The notes under the pieces were generated by a model. It was not told the DNA's origin. It searched no databases and saw only the letters and a list, made by a program, of their open reading frames with translations. A stretch of DNA of 64,000 nt from Cymodocea nodosa (lineage: Eukaryota; Streptophyta; Magnoliopsida; Alismatales; Cymodoceaceae). A program made the position numbers and the translations under genes. Shown here piece after piece: positions 13,201 through 26,514 of the stretch (its first letter is position 1; each line of letters starts with the position of its first letter). The stretch covers positions 25,952,001 through 26,016,000 of the forward strand of contig CM072337.1 in NCBI GenBank assembly GCA_036874045.1, written 5' to 3'.

Positions 13201-13900
13201 TATGATATTCACAAACATTAAATGAGAGTAAGTAAAAATAAATCATATCATTTATAACGGCTGCAGATGATGGATAAAAGTAAGAGTGAACAATTGCAAT
13301 AACTAGAAAATATAATCAGCGACAGATAAGAACAAAAGAGAATAATTATATGATTTGCGGTGAAAAAAAGGATAGAGATTAGACATAGCATTATAAATAA
13401 ATAATTTGGAAATACTTGACTTATACCTGTTAGACATGACAATTAATTATTTTGGTAGAAAAGTAACTAACTCCAAAAATGATGTGATTACATTCAATTT
13501 GGTAATTAATGCTCTTGGGCCCTACTTGACAACTTCAAGTCAATCAAAAAGTTAATTTTGAGCTAAAATTTAAGTAATTTCACAAATTTGTCAGTCTTCA
13601 TGTTTTTAGTATCACTTACCATCTCTGTAAATTAATATTTCTATTTCATAAAAAATATAATTTTAATGTTCTTCAATATGGTATCGTAAAAATATGTCTT
13701 TAAATATATCAACACACTGATATTATAATAGGTTGTTATTAGAAAATACATCTGTACCGTCTGAGTAATAATCTTACCACGTGGAATCAACTACACGGAG
13801 TTTTTTGTTCTTCAAATATCTCTATCTATGATTAAATCTTCGGTTGCATAACTTTAAATTAGACCCACTTGTACTTCTTTTAATTTTATTGTCAATATTT
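10300..13900. other. AT-rich intergenic stretch without recognisable genes
   Basis: Mostly A and T, with several short TA runs (near 11108, 11354 and 11530) and an A tract at 11589-11602. A less AT-rich patch at 11990-12150 has a short open frame (11905-12147, plus) that I do not recognise. A G-box-like GCCACGTGAG lies near 12421. No transposon protein fragments were identified. Confidence 0.5.
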
Positions 13901-14500
13901 TCTTTTATCTTTGTGGTCTTTTGGTTTGAGCCTCCTCCATCAATCCTGATTGGAACAAACGTATGTGAACGATTGGACGATGTGCTTCGTTTTCCCTTCT
14001 TGCTCGGGGCCTGGACAGCATGTGTTTGAACTTCTCCTTAGGCTGATGGTTTATTTATCAACAAAGACAGAAACGCCTAAAGAAGCCAGCAAGCCATCCC
14101 ATCTGCAATCAACCGGACGGAGGAGGAGAGCACATGCTGTTCAATGGGACACACATATGCTTACATACATAAAAGGCTAATTAACCAGGAGAGAAGTGAC
14201 GGTGGCGTTGCTAGGGTTTGATTTGCTTCACATGAGCTGAACTGTTGGAATAATGCTTGCTTGCTTGCTTGCTGCTGCAGTATTGATTGATTGCATGTGG
14301 GGGGGTGGGTGGCACATGAGTGTTGAGTGTGGGCCGTGTGGCCAACGGTATTTCAAAGGCAGAAGCAGCCACAAGAACTTAAAGATTCCCATGCATGAAG
14401 GGTGTACATACATGATGGATCTGAGCTTGCCTGCAGATCAATCTATGCTTGGTTGTTTGATTTTCAATGATCTACATTTGTACATTGTATCTGAGTGAGT
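13900..14500. other. Moderately GC-rich island of unknown nature
   Basis: This 600-bp island has near-normal GC in an AT-rich region, with a (TTGC)n run at about 14256-14273. Short open frames occur on both strands (13950-14180 plus, 14253-14498 plus), but none shows a known domain. I looked for conserved plant microRNA sequences and hairpins by eye and found none. It could be a non-coding transcript or a promoter fragment. Confidence 0.3.
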
Positions 14501-16970
14501 TGGAAGAATTTTCTGAACCTATCCTTGTACATCCATTCAATACAAATATTCGCATGATCTAATTAAAACGTCGCAAGTTACAAAGAGTACGTACAATTAA
14601 AATAATCTCTCATATTACAAATTAACGAGAAGGGAACTTGTACGCTTGTATGATAAGCAAGTACTTTCATCACGATCATCAATTGATTTTGAATCAAATG
14701 TCTACTGTTTATACACAGAAAGATGAGCTAACGCATGTTGGACTGTTCGTAGCATACACGAGAATAGATCACCGGACACCCACATGGTTTGGTGGTTTAT
14801 TACAATTGAAATTTGTTTCCACTCGACAAGGTTAAGAATCCTGATTAACACCCTTCCATGCTTATTACTTACAGATTGATGTTATAGGATTAATTATCCG
14901 GTTCTGATGGAACATGATTGATGATTCTCCAACTCTATCAATCTATTATTACGCGTATATTATGAAACAGAAACGATCCCTTCACCAAACATGTTTGCAT
15001 ATTCATGAAAAGAAATAAAGGTAATGCACGTTAAAACGTAATATTATCTTTTACGGTAAATAATAAAATATGCTTCTGAAAACAATTATTAAACTTAATT
15101 TTGAAATTATTCAAAAAATATTTGTATTTTATATAAATACATGGAATGAATTCGATAGTAGTACTCTTATACTAATTTTCCATTAGACTTAGATTTGAGC
15201 AAATTGGGATTTCTTATGCTCTTCAAAACAAAAACAAAAAAATCATTTTTTTTCTTTCTAATGTGTTAAAAACTAAATGTCTTCACTACAAAATTCTTCC
15301 AAGAATATTATTTCTTTTCAAAAAATGATAATGGTTGTTCATACCATTACATCATATGATCTTCAGTCATAGAGTCCCATGCCATAATGATCAATTGGAC
15401 AGATTCCATAAGTAAGCTTTAATACCTAGTAACGTGATAAAATTAATACTTAGGATATATAGATAATAATTTAGTCATTTCAAACAATCCAGTTTATCAG
15501 AATCAAGCTAAAAATCTCAAAATTATAATCTAACCGCAAGGAGGGTTTCCGAAGAAAAGATTGGTTTGACAACGACATCGGACTTATTAAAAACATGTAC
15601 ATATGGACGTGAATAACCCTTTCTTTGCGTGTGAAGTGCAATTTTGTTGAACAGTCATATTCCACAGGCCGTCGTCTTGAGCAATTCTTTACTTCAAAGC
15701 AATCGTTGCTTTTCAAGAGAAGTTATTCCTGTTTGTAAATATTTTTTTTTAAAGCAAGCATAATTTCTTTATCTGAATTTAATTCCAATTGGATATATAG
15801 CAACACCACCAAATATTCAGATCGACAGAACAACCATCGAACCAATTCATCAAGACCACATCTTCGGTGAAAGATTTACCGCCGAAATGGATTTCAACGC
15901 TCAATTTCGGGCCGACGTGAGATAATACAAAACTGACGAAGAGTTGGAACATGTGTTCCCTCTTGGAAGCACGCGAAAGCCACGTGACGATGCCCTTCAA
16001 TGTTTTTTTTTTTTAATCCTTACGGAGTTTCGGAGGACGCCACGAGCCGCACTAACGGTGAATATCAATCCAGCGAAGGTAAGGTCTGAAAGTTGTTGAA
16101 ATTCAATTTCAAAATTAATTAAAGAGATTCATTATATATTAATCTAAATTTAATTTTCTTATTGAAAGTTGTTAATATAAGACTATCCTAACATTTTTCC
16201 TTATTTTTTATTTATTTTATGACCATAAGTATCTTCCAGGCAGATATAAATAAATCTACTTTGATATAATGTTAAAATTTTATTTTAAAACAAATTGATA
16301 ATAAATAAATAAAATCATCTTATATTAACCTAAATTCAATCCTTATATCAATACGAGACTATTCCAACAAACGTTCAAAAGTTTGACAGATGTAGTCTAC
16401 CCGTCGAGCAGCACATTGCCACTCCTGCTTGAAGTGTCATCTTAAGTACCTGAAATTCATGTCTACAAGTTTTCTCTGACAAACAATGCAAATATTTTTG
16501 CGGGGAAAAATATTTACAAATTGTCAAATTCAATACCAACACGTGTAGATTCCTCTCCCAACCGTACATTTCTGTGATTCTAAGCTCCAGACAGACATGT
16601 AAATCAGTAGCCTCAATCTTTCGAACATCAACATCGGAGAAGGCAGGTAAAGTAAATTTTCAGGCACTATTGATGGAACAAAATGGAAGACAAAAATTTC
16701 AAAACTGAGCCATACGCAGCTTTTATTAAATTGCTCGTGTAAGGATCTCCTTGGCACAATCGTTACTTAACGTCCGTAATCATATACAAGAACGCTATGT
16801 ATTTGGTGTAATAAACGGCGGATTTAAAACAAAGTAAGAATCCTAAAACAAAGAATTATACTATATCTAGATTTTATGAAATGAACTTCTATGCTGACAG
16901 AACTGATGGATTTGGATAGAAAAACTCCATCTTCAAAGGCGAATATACTGAATCCATTCCTTACCTTTAT
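14500..16970. other. Intergenic region and 3' flank of the GT47 gene
   Basis: AT-rich with no convincing gene. The last few hundred bases before 16982 are probably 3' UTR of the minus-strand GT47 gene. A short open frame at 15779-16000 (minus) is too weak to name. Confidence 0.4.
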
Positions 16971-16981
16971 TTCACACTTTA

Positions 16982-18502
16982 TCAGCAAGGCCTGCATTGC
17001 TTAGGTTTGAAAAAGTAGTGATCCCATTCATGGGGTCCTTCATGCCCAACAAGAGCATATTTCCAGCTATTTTTCTCCTGAAACTTGCTGAAGTTTCCAG
17101 TGCCACTCATCTCCCTTCTAAGCCCATCCACCCTTGCAAGCAACCCATCAATGGACACATCAAATGCATCCCTCACAACCTGCAGCTTAGATCTAGGGTC
17201 AGCATACAACAGCCTAGGAATCATCCTTATGACCTCATCCCTCATTGCTCTCACTTTCTTTACCTTGATCTCAGATAATACCTTCTCTATACTAGTGTTT
17301 CCAGCCCTTATTCCATCTTCAGATATAAAAACAGAATATCGAGTATAATCCCTTGGCAGGTGCCAGAGGTACTGTACATATGCTGTCCCAGGGTGGAAGA
17401 ACACCGGTATGCAACCAGCTATCATAGAATCAAATACAGACCGCCGAGTGTAAGAGTCACCCTGTGGTTGCAGACAAAAAATTGAACTCTGAAACATTTT
17501 GGTAACACTACTTGGCGAGTGGCACTTGCTTTCCCCAAAGTCACACTCTAAAAGGTTGCACCTTGGAGATGAGCGGCACTGATTCATGATGCGGTCACGT
17601 ATAGACACTGTAAGATTGGGGCGGGGGGCACCAGCAAAAGAAAATAGCCAGGGTCTCTTTAGTCTTCTCATCCTGTCCTGCCATTGGAACACCTCACTAT
17701 CCTTGGAGGGATGAAAATACGTCGGGTAAGGGATGCCATGATCATTGCTGTTCCATGGGCTAGCTTCTATCACCAGTGCAGTCATGTTTAGAGCTTCTGG
17801 TAGGACAAGAAGCTTGTTGCCCCAATCACCTTCCTTATCAGTAAGCCTTCTGAAGTCCCAGGTGATTCTACCAGCCACAAAGAAGTGGTCTTTTCCACCC
17901 ATCACTTTCCACTCTGGTCTAGATTTCAGCCATCTAAGCAGATCAAATGATCCAGAGTCGCGTGTGGATGTGTTATGTTCCCATAGGTAACGAGCAACAT
18001 CAAGGCCCGCATAGTATGGCACAAAGACTGCAGACGCAATAGATGAGTCATTTGTGAGGCACTTGTATTGCTTCATGCGGTTGTGGAAGATGACCTCAAC
18101 AGTGAATTGATTGGTGGAATACCATCCAGAATCAGAGAAAACCTGCTCAGAGTTACCAAGTGGTGGACCAAGGCCGGCATTAGCAGTAAAAACACACATA
18201 TTGGTCCATGGGTTCAATTTTCGGCAGTCCTGGAGGATATCTAAGTTGAACCTTCCAGGGAGCTTATGGATGTATATGTACTTGCCATAGCATGGGTCTG
18301 AACTAGTTTCCACACTGGTAGTGGTCAAACGATTATAGCCCAAACTACTTTCCACATTGGTAGTTGTCAAATGATTATCATTGGTTCTGACATTCAGGTC
18401 AATAGGACGTGCAAGTAACAGAATGACCCAGAACATGCATGCAGCAGGGATGACATACCAATACATGCTACGACCACGCTTTGGGCGGTTAAATTTATCC
18501 AT
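16982..18502 (-). CDS. GT47 exostosin-family glycosyltransferase, xyloglucan galactosyltransferase (MUR3/KATAMARI1)-like
   Basis: Probably a Golgi type II membrane enzyme adding a sugar to xyloglucan side chains in cell-wall synthesis. A single uninterrupted coding exon encodes 506 residues, a usual size for the family. A basic N-terminus is followed by one membrane anchor (about 14-31), a Ser/Thr-rich stem (about 33-68), then the exostosin domain from about 70 ([16 protein letters not shown]). Family blocks seen are [28 protein letters not shown]-like [32 protein letters not shown] and [14 protein letters not shown]. The ATG at 18502 was preferred over the in-frame ATG at 18607, because a good acceptor (CATTCCCCAG) at 18531 suggests that the intervening sequence is leader intron. 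The stem contains a short internal repeat ([16 protein letters not shown]). Exact sugar specificity within the clade cannot be read from the sequence. Confidence 0.9.
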   Translation of the reverse strand: MDKFNRPKRGRSMYWYVIPAACMFWVILLLARPIDLNVRTNDNHLTTTNVESSLGYNRLTTTSVETSSDPCYGKYIYIHKLPGRFNLDILQDCRKLNPWTNMCVFTANAGLGPPLGNSEQVFSDSGWYSTNQFTVEVIFHNRMKQYKCLTNDSSIASAVFVPYYAGLDVARYLWEHNTSTRDSGSFDLLRWLKSRPEWKVMGGKDHFFVAGRITWDFRRLTDKEGDWGNKLLVLPEALNMTALVIEASPWNSNDHGIPYPTYFHPSKDSEVFQWQDRMRRLKRPWLFSFAGAPRPNLTVSIRDRIMNQCRSSPRCNLLECDFGESKCHSPSSVTKMFQSSIFCLQPQGDSYTRRSVFDSMIAGCIPVFFHPGTAYVQYLWHLPRDYTRYSVFISEDGIRAGNTSIEKVLSEIKVKKVRAMRDEVIRMIPRLLYADPRSKLQVVRDAFDVSIDGLLARVDGLRREMSGTGNFSKFQEKNSWKYALVGHEGPHEWDHYFFKPKQCRPC

Positions 18503-18530
18503 GGTTTTTCTATGGAAGCGGTGATTGAGC

Positions 18531-20841
18531 CTGGGGAATGGAACTACATCAGACAGGATAAACAAAGCAAAACAGGAGTAAAACGATACAAAAAAAATAG
18601 AATTCATGCAAATATTAGTCCCTGAATTTTTCTTACATCAAATTATCAATGGAATAGAATGTTATTAGTTGTTACTAGCCATGAAATACAATAAAGATAA
18701 TGAATTTTATACATCATAAAAAAAGAACAAAGCCACACAATAAACAAAATTTCCGTTGAAAATTCAAAGGTCTTGCTCGTGTAGTGGAGGAAATCTCAAA
18801 TGCAAGTTGGAAAACCTTGAAATTGTTAGGATATCTTTGAATATCTCACACTTAAAGTGCTATTTGGCCTGCACAGTACGGCAGATCTTCAACCAAATCA
18901 TTCCAAATTACTAATGAAGAAGGCAGCCACCTGCACATCCAATCTGCCTCAAAAGAAACCTCACCAATAAGTGACAAACCACCTCTTCTTAAGTGAAAAT
19001 TTTGAGCTTTCCTTCATCTTAAAGGGTAAGAGCCACAATAACCCTCTTTCTCTTCTCAATAGAATGAAATTTGCACCCTGTTCCTTTCTCCAAGCAATTA
19101 CTTATTAATCTACATCAAAACATCCAAGATTGTTTTAATGTGGAGAGAATGTGGTGAATTAAGATAGGCAAATTATCAAAGGACTTCATAAAACAAATTC
19201 AAAATTGCTAGATCTGCATGGCAATTATCACAAACCAGATGTCTACCCAAAAATCCAATATAGGTTGCTAGACATTCTATGGGTTTCCAAATCCCTGACC
19301 CAGATGTCTACCTGAACATTTGATCATGCCCTTTGAGTTTTAGAGGCCATAGGCGTACATCTGCCTAAATGTCCGTTTCTGGTCTCTACAAACTCTAATT
19401 TTGGAGCCATCTTCTAGGCATCTGCCCAAACGTTCAAATAGATCTTAGACCCAAATATAAACATGAGATCCTTCTTAATTAAAAGGTATTTTGAATTACT
19501 AACTGGAATCTAACTCTAATAATATCCCACTAATTCAAAATAGCACTCCGAGCAAATATATGCTCAATGTTTAGGATGCCCTTGGGACTTGAATCCAACC
19601 TTTGTGACACTGCTTTCATGCAAAGGAGAGTGGATCAAACCTTAAACTCACCACACTTACAATCAAGTGACTCACACATGGCCCCTTGGTTTCTTAATTT
19701 AATGACACTTTAAAGGACACTTAATTTTTGCAAGTGCTATTGAGACATTCCTCGTGTCACACAAGATGTTGATTGACTAAGGGTTGACCTTAATTCTAAG
19801 GAGAAAAGTGCATCCTGTCTCCAAGTGTTGTAGTAAAAGCCATCAAACTTCTCAAGTTTAACGATAATTGTTGCTACAAGCCATAAAATACCACAAAGAT
19901 AATGTATTTTATACATCATGATAAGAGAAACTAAGGTCATGCTCTCTGAGTTCTAGAAGCCTTGCATGGACGTCCACCAAACGTGTGATTCTGGTCTTTG
20001 TAAACTCTAATTTTAGAGCCATCTTTCAGGCTTCTGCCCAAACATCCAAATAAGTGTTAGACCTGACTCTAAGCATGAGCGTCTTCTTATTTAATTGATA
20101 TTTTGAATTACCAGTTGGAGTTTAACTCTAACATAGAAAACACTGAAGAATTCAAGATTGACACGTCCCACACATCTATCAAATCTATTGCCTGTTAGCT
20201 TTTACAAAAGAAAGCCATGATCGAAAGAATGAGATACAGCACGTAAGCAACAATAAATTCAAAACTACAAAATTCTATAAAATAATAGTTAGAATGCAAG
20301 AAGACCTTGAGACATGATGAAGAGCTTACATTTGACCTCCACTTAATAGATGAAACTTAACTTCCCCCGGGAAAAAGGAACACCCATTCCCATGAAAACA
20401 CCACCTGCAAAATGTTATGTAAAAATGAGTTAGATTTCATTCCAAAAACAGAGACTTCGGAATAAATTGTCCCTGCAACGGTGCGAAAGAGGGTTATTGT
20501 ACTTCGGAGAATAAACAAGAAAACGAAGCAAAAACCCTATAGAAGATCTCAATCGTCGACACGAAAATTTGTTCACCCTGTTGATGGTACATCCGACATC
20601 TGTTGTAAAAATAAGAAACACCAAAGGAAAAAAGGAAAGAAAAAAGAAAAAAAACAAGACGGCCCTTCACCAATGAATCCTTACGCATTAAACACAGATA
20701 AATCAGTGCATCGAGCCTCGGCACAGAAGAACAGCCAGACTCAACCTTGTTCGCCCGAGCACCTAACTTCCACAAATCTACTTAAAATACTTAAAGTCTG
20801 AAATATTCAAAGAAATCACAATCGTCACCCGAACCACTCAC
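18531..20841 (-). other. Probable 2.3-kb 5' UTR intron of the GT47 gene
   Basis: A donor at 20841 (ATAGAG then GTGAGTGG) and an acceptor at 18531 bracket this stretch on the minus strand. It has no coding potential. It contains two diverged direct repeats of about 200 bp (19324-19520 and 19935-20132). It also contains a shorter repeated block (about 18680-18730 and 19880-19930). This suggests old transposon sequence inserted in the leader intron. Whether a further small leader exon lies inside is unknown. Confidence 0.45.
19324..20132. repeat. Pair of imperfect direct repeats of about 200 bp
   Basis: Units 19324-19520 and 19935-20132 share blocks such as AAACTCTAATTTT, AGAGCCATCTT/GGAGCCATCTT, TCTGCCCAAAC and TATTTTGAATTAC in the same order and spacing. 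The 400 bp between them are unrelated to the units. They could be terminal or internal repeats of a decayed retroelement; no protein fragment remains. Confidence 0.6.
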
Positions 20842-21090
20842 CTCTATGAGATTCGTCACAGGAATCAAGATAAATTCGAAGGGGATAGAAATCGCACGGA
20901 ACGCGAGTGGAAGCCTCAAGGTGGCGCTCAGATCCGAGGAAGAGAAGATCTCGCCGACGCAACTCTGGAAAGAACTCCTAAATCTTCACGCAAATCCCCC
21001 CATCGATTTTCCCTCCTACGCACAACCGTCTTCTGACTTCCCCGCCTGTCTTTGTTCCTCCTCCCGATCGACCCCAGCAAACCACTGGCA
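20842..21090 (-). other. Probable non-coding first exon of the GT47 gene
   Basis: The GC-rich leader-like segment ends at a consensus donor at 20842/20841. It starts about 25-30 bp downstream, on the minus strand, of a TATA-like sequence at 21113-21120. No coding frame in it joins the GT47 protein. Confidence 0.45.
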
Positions 21091-21110
21091 AGTAAACTCA
21101 TCAGGGCCGG

Positions 21111-21121
21111 TTCTTATATGG
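21111..21121 (-). promoter_or_regulatory. TATA-like box for the GT47 gene
   Basis: Minus-strand CCATATAAGAA sits at a suitable distance ahead of the GC-rich leader exon that ends at 20842. Assignment rests on motif and spacing only. Confidence 0.4.
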
Positions 21122-21229
21122 CCGAGGTGAACCCGGTTCCGTCTGTCGGTGAGAACAAATCCGTGAGATTTGTGGTTTATCAATCTAACGATCGTACTTT
21201 TTACGGTAGAATAAGAATTCAATTGTAAA

Positions 21230-23460
21230 TAAAAGTTTAAAAATTGAAATTTATGTTAATAATATGATTTTTTATTATTACCGTTATTAATATATATCTT
21301 CAAATATATCAACACATTTTAATCTCCATGCAGATAACAACATAGGAAAATAGTTACCTTGTGCTTATATGGAGTTCCTCGCAAGAAAACATTGTGCTAG
21401 GTTGCTCAACGTCATGCAGGCTTAAAGCAAAGGTTTTTTTGGTCTACATGTGATTAAATGAAAATATTTATAATGCCGAAGGGAATTGAGTGCATTGAAC
21501 GTGGAGGTTCTTGTTCGACCACGTTTAGAGAGCATTATTTTAATCACGGATGGTATCGTACGAGATTTCTCTACCCGTCGAGCCGACGGTTCCAGGGATC
21601 ACACGAGGAAGATCCGACGGTCGTCAAACGCCAAACGGTAATGAAACCATCGTTCAGTCCTTTCCATCCATTAATTAATACGACATTAGGTGAGATTTGT
21701 GTGATTGAAAAATAGGAAAAACTAGGAGGAAAGGAAATAATAAGAAAGTTTTTCCTTTGTATCAATAGAAACGAAGAAAAATGATATTTTGTTATTTTCT
21801 TACGTATTATGATAGAAAATGATATTTAACTTATAATATAATAATAATATATAATTATTATAATAATAAATAACATATTATAGTTATAATATATTAAAAT
21901 AGATAATAATGTTAACATAATAACAAGAAGTATGATTATAATAATAAATAAATAATAATGTATTATAATTATAATAAATTAAAATAAAAAATAATATGGA
22001 AGAACGATACATAGATTATAATACATTAAAGTATAATAATGTTAACGTTATAAGAATAAATAATACATTAATATATTCAACTCAACTTAATAATACATTA
22101 AATAAGTAATGTTAATTCCAACACAACTTAATAACATGAAATGATATATTACTTTCAAATAAATTAAAAATTTTCAATTTATTTATTATTTATTATTTAA
22201 CTTTTTAAATATTATTAACTTTTTACTTTCCTATAATTACACAAATAATTTATTTTTTGACTTTCTATTATTTCTTTTAACGTATAAACAACATTGTATT
22301 TTCTATTATGTCCTAGCATCTCTATTTCTCGTTATTTTTATCAATTCTCGTTGTTTCATTTCTTGATAAAAAATGTATATGACAAGATTTAGTTGTACAA
22401 CAAATAAATCATCTATTAATTCCATTTTCATTCACTGGTTGGCTTGCAGACAACTTCTTTTTTCTTTTTTTTAATGTGTTTATAGATTGCATGAGAAAAC
22501 TGTAATGTTCTTGTATCATCTGTAGCTTAAAATAATGATAGCATGTGTATTTTGTATGTTTGATGTTATTTTTGCGTGAGTTATCACTGAATGTGTTTTT
22601 GGTACGTGAAAAATTCAAAGCTTAAGTACGTTATATTTACATTTTTTTTCGTTGCTGTCCGTTGATACGTTTATTTTTTAGATTATTTTATGCACTAGTT
22701 GCAGAAACAATATGCGGCGAAAGATGAAAACATTTAATTTAGTATTATTGTAAAAATTAACTACAAGTTGAATTTTTTAAAAAAAAATAATAAGTTGAAT
22801 ATAATGTATTTTTCGTTACTTTCTATTATTTTTCAAAAAAAAATTTATAAGAAAAAGTAAAATTATCTTCTTTCTCTAGTTAAATAGTTTGAAAGTGACG
22901 GGAAAAAAAGAAAAAAAGAAAAGAAAAGAAAAAAAAAATAATATAATTTGTTAAATTTATATGTTAAAAGAAAGATGAAATAATAATAATAATTAATGAA
23001 TAATTATAATAATAATAAAATTTTATAATATGTTAAATTTATATTAATCTTATAATGTATTCTTACAAAGAATATAAAAAATTTTATTTTTTTCATAAAC
23101 TTGAGATGTTTAAAAATATTTTTATGTTATTCATTTATATTTTATTATATTTTGTTATTTTTGAACTTTTCTGTCAATTATAATTTTTTTGACAACTTTC
23201 TGTAATTTTGTTTTCCATCACTTTTTAAATTTTTTGACACTGTTACTTTCTAAATGTACAAATAGATCCTAAAGTAGTTAATTACGAGTAATTATCTCCT
23301 TTGAGAGACCCATATGCAATAATCAAGGTAAATCTGTTAAAGACAATAATCATATAACAGGTAATTTTGATATTTTACGTAGTTGTAGAAATAATGTTGA
23401 TGTGTAATTCTTGCCGATGGATCTAAAGTGCCTAATAAATCTATAGGTGAAAGTAATATA

Positions 23461-23492
<32 letters not shown>

Positions 23493-23640
23493 CGATTACT
23501 CTATTTAGCATAGACGTCTGGGACATACTTAATTTGCAAAACATAGACATTTTACATGAAAGAAACGCAATAGATGTTTGCTCAATGATTCAAGTTTGCC
23601 TAAGAGAATTCTAGGATGAAAGTTTTGTTATAATTTGTAT
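21230..23640. other. Very AT-rich intergenic block
   Basis: 21780-22150 and 22970-23160 are almost pure A/T, built of ATAATA and TTATAA-type short motifs. A purine-only tract lies at about 22898-22940, and a (TA)n microsatellite at 23464-23492. No gene is seen; the block precedes the copia remnant. Confidence 0.6.
23464..23492. repeat. (TA)n microsatellite
   Basis: An uninterrupted TA run of about 14 units. Confidence 0.9.
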
Positions 23641-23659
23641 CTTCTCAATAGAATAATAC

Positions 23660-25140
23660 TAAGCAAAAGTAAAGTTTTTGTTTAAAAAAAACCTGATTAT
23701 TCTTTTTGGATGTAGATGTTTCCCATACCTTCATGATTATGGTAAAAATAAGCTAAGCAATAAACCTTTGTCATGTATCTTCGTAAGATGTAGCAGTAAA
23801 CATGAAGGATATAAATGCTTGCATTTTAAAACTAAAAAGATTTTCATTAGTCATCATGTTATTTTTTGTGAAACCTTTTTTTCCTTGTAAAGGTTCTGAT
23901 AATGTGAATGTTACAGTTAATGAAAATATAGAGTTTGGTATATAGAATGAATTGTTAAACTTTGACTATAGGAGAAAATATCAAAAATACACAAACAGAA
24001 GTTGCAATTTAACGTGATATAGATGTTGAACAAGACAATGATATAAGAGTAGAAGAAAATATTGATGAATTTTCAACTCATGAACAGCAAAATATTGTTG
24101 CTTCTAATAATATTGTAATAACAGGTACACTAGAGGTACAAATTCAAAGGGGTAGTTTTGAAAGAATGAATGCAAGATCATAATCAATCAGATATTTTAA
24201 ATTAAAACCAAAGTATGCACTTTTTGTTCAACTAATTGATATACCATTGGTATCAAAAAATTTAAAGGATGCTCTATCTCACCTAGGGTGGGAACATGCT
24301 CTTATCAGAAACAACACTTTAAGACTTTAATTCCAAAAACCAATGATTTACATGTTATTCAATCACAATGGGATTTTCAAAACTAAGTTAAACATCATAA
24401 ATGGCGCTTTAGATAAATTAAAAACAAGATTGGTGACTGATGGTTGCAACCAAGAAGAGAGAAACATATTCCCTTGTTATCAGACAAAATACTATTAGGA
24501 CTGTTGTTAGCATTGTTGTCGTTAAATAGTGGGAAATTAAACAATTAGATGTTAAAAATGTTTTCCTTCGTAAGAAATTAAATAAGAAAGTATATATAAT
24601 TCAACTAATGGAACTTAAAAGTACAAAATATCCTAATCATGCTTGTGCTCTTAAGAAGGCTTTGTATGACCTCAAAAAAGCACCAAGGTTTGATAAATCT
24701 AGTGCGTTTCTCGTTGAATTTGATTTTGCATGCAATAAAGCAGATTCCTCACTTTTCATTCATTCTAATAAGTTTTATACATAGATGATATGATATACCT
24801 TTTATGGAAAATAATAAAATTTTAACGACCACTTTTGTTCATGTTGTTGGAAATAAATTTGTTACGAACGATCTTGGGACTTTACATCATTTTTTAGGTG
24901 TTTAAGTTAATTATAATAAAGATTATCTACCTGTTTTTAACACAGAAATCTACTCTACGTAAAGTTTGCATTGGAAAATTGCAAACCAACTTCTACGCCA
25001 CTACCATCTAAATTGTCCAAAATTGTTAATACTAAAAGTAGCTGATGTTAAATTTTCTAAGTCGATTCAAGAATAATCCTTTAGATACACATTATGCTTT
25101 TTGATGAATCTTTCTGTTAAAATTCTTGGATTAACAATTA
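23660..25140 (+). mobile_element. Degenerate Ty1/copia retrotransposon pol remnant
   Basis: Fragments of copia polyprotein occur in the expected order on the plus strand. First is the integrase C-terminal region (FGCRCFPYLHDYG...NKLS, then GYKCLHFKTKKIFISHHVIF, 23690-23870). Next come reverse transcriptase pieces: KNLKDALSHLGWEHAL near 24260; EIKQLDVKNVFLRKKLNKKV near 24530; and CALKKALYDLKKAPR near 24650 followed by KADSSLFIHSNK. A FLGV block lies near 24890. Stops and frameshifts are frequent, and deletions remove the connecting sequence, so the element cannot be active. No long terminal repeats could be paired by eye. The family is recognised; lineage is not. Confidence 0.8.
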
Positions 25141-25149
25141 TATCGTATG

Positions 25150-26500
25150 TAAGGGTATAATTTAATTTTACTTCTTCCTTTTTTACATATCACGAATATA
25201 ATGAATAAAATATTCCATTATTTACAATAACACATTTTCTTCCTTATCCTTCTTTTTTTTTCTCTCACATGTTATTTTTCACTTCTAATTTCTCATGCTA
25301 TTTTCCAGGGAAACTATACATGGAAGTTTTTTCCTCGCTTTCTTAAAAACGTTGTAAAATTCAATTCGACTAGTCTAACTTGAGGAACATCGACGTCTAC
25401 CTTTACTTTTTCAATCATATTGTATATTAAAAAAAAGAAGAAAACTCATATACATACGTCTCAACGCATATATTATGGTTTAATAAACATCATAAGAGAG
25501 AGAGAGAGATAATAAAATTGTGGAAATTTAAAATGATAGTGTAGATATTAAAAATTTAAAATAAGAAGTGGACATTCAAAATGAATAATAGATATAGTGA
25601 AAATTCAAAAAGATACTGAAAATCGTGAATAATTTAAATTTAAAATTAGTACGTGAGATTATGGATTATGGATTAAATAGATAAACATGTTAAATGTAAA
25701 GTAATAATTCAACTACTATAAAAAGAAAGTACAAGCTACATTACGATCATCCCAATCTTAAATATCAAGTCTAAATATTTAATCACATTCTAATCCAAAT
25801 CTCAAACACCAAATTTAAGTATTCAAATACAGAAAAATTCTCTAACATTAGAAGAAGTTCAAAATTCTAAGTAATTTTAGAAAAAGAATTGTAATATAAG
25901 AAGTTTAGAAATTCGATAACTAAAGAAGAATATATATAGAAGTTGAGTAAAAAGAAGTAAAATAAATTACATACGTAAATATCAGATTTTATATAATTTA
26001 AAAATATTTTAAAATAAGAATTTTATTTTTTATTTAAATTGTATATTAAATTTTATTGTATCAGAATCGACAATAAAAGAATTAAGGTAAGAAGAGATTA
26101 TAAATTCTGTTTTTAAAGTTTATAAAGATTAAAATTTTATTTATAAATATTTTTATACTTTTATTTTATTTATTAATAATTTTAAATTATTAAAAATACA
26201 ATTCACTCGTCTTCTCATGTGATACTACAATCTACACTCTACGAGAACTGTTTTTATAATTTTAAATTATAATATCGTTCATAATCATAACTGTCGCATC
26301 TACGATTTAAATAAACAATATCTATGATTCATCAAACGAGCGCATGGGCACACCATCTACGGACATCGATCGAACAGAACGTACACTTATGATTTTGTCA
26401 AAAGCAATAGTTAAATCGATTTGAAATGCAAGAATTTATTTCTACTGTTCAGAACCGTACGCTTTCGGCGGTAGAGACGTAAATTTTCGTGCTCTTGGGA
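25150..26500. other. AT-rich intergenic stretch
   Basis: No gene is recognised. It contains a short (GA)n run near 25495-25510 and many AT-rich words. Its left part may be the rest of the decayed copia element. Confidence 0.5.
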
Positions 26501-26514
26501 TGGCCAGGCCCGAT

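Noticed and set aside
15779-16000. Mutator transposase N-terminus (VEIHFGG motif)
   Set aside because: Only a very short resemblance, with no supporting blocks up- or downstream.
18503-18607. 35-residue N-terminal extension of the GT47 protein
   Set aside because: It includes a likely splice acceptor and would place sequence unlike the family before the membrane anchor.
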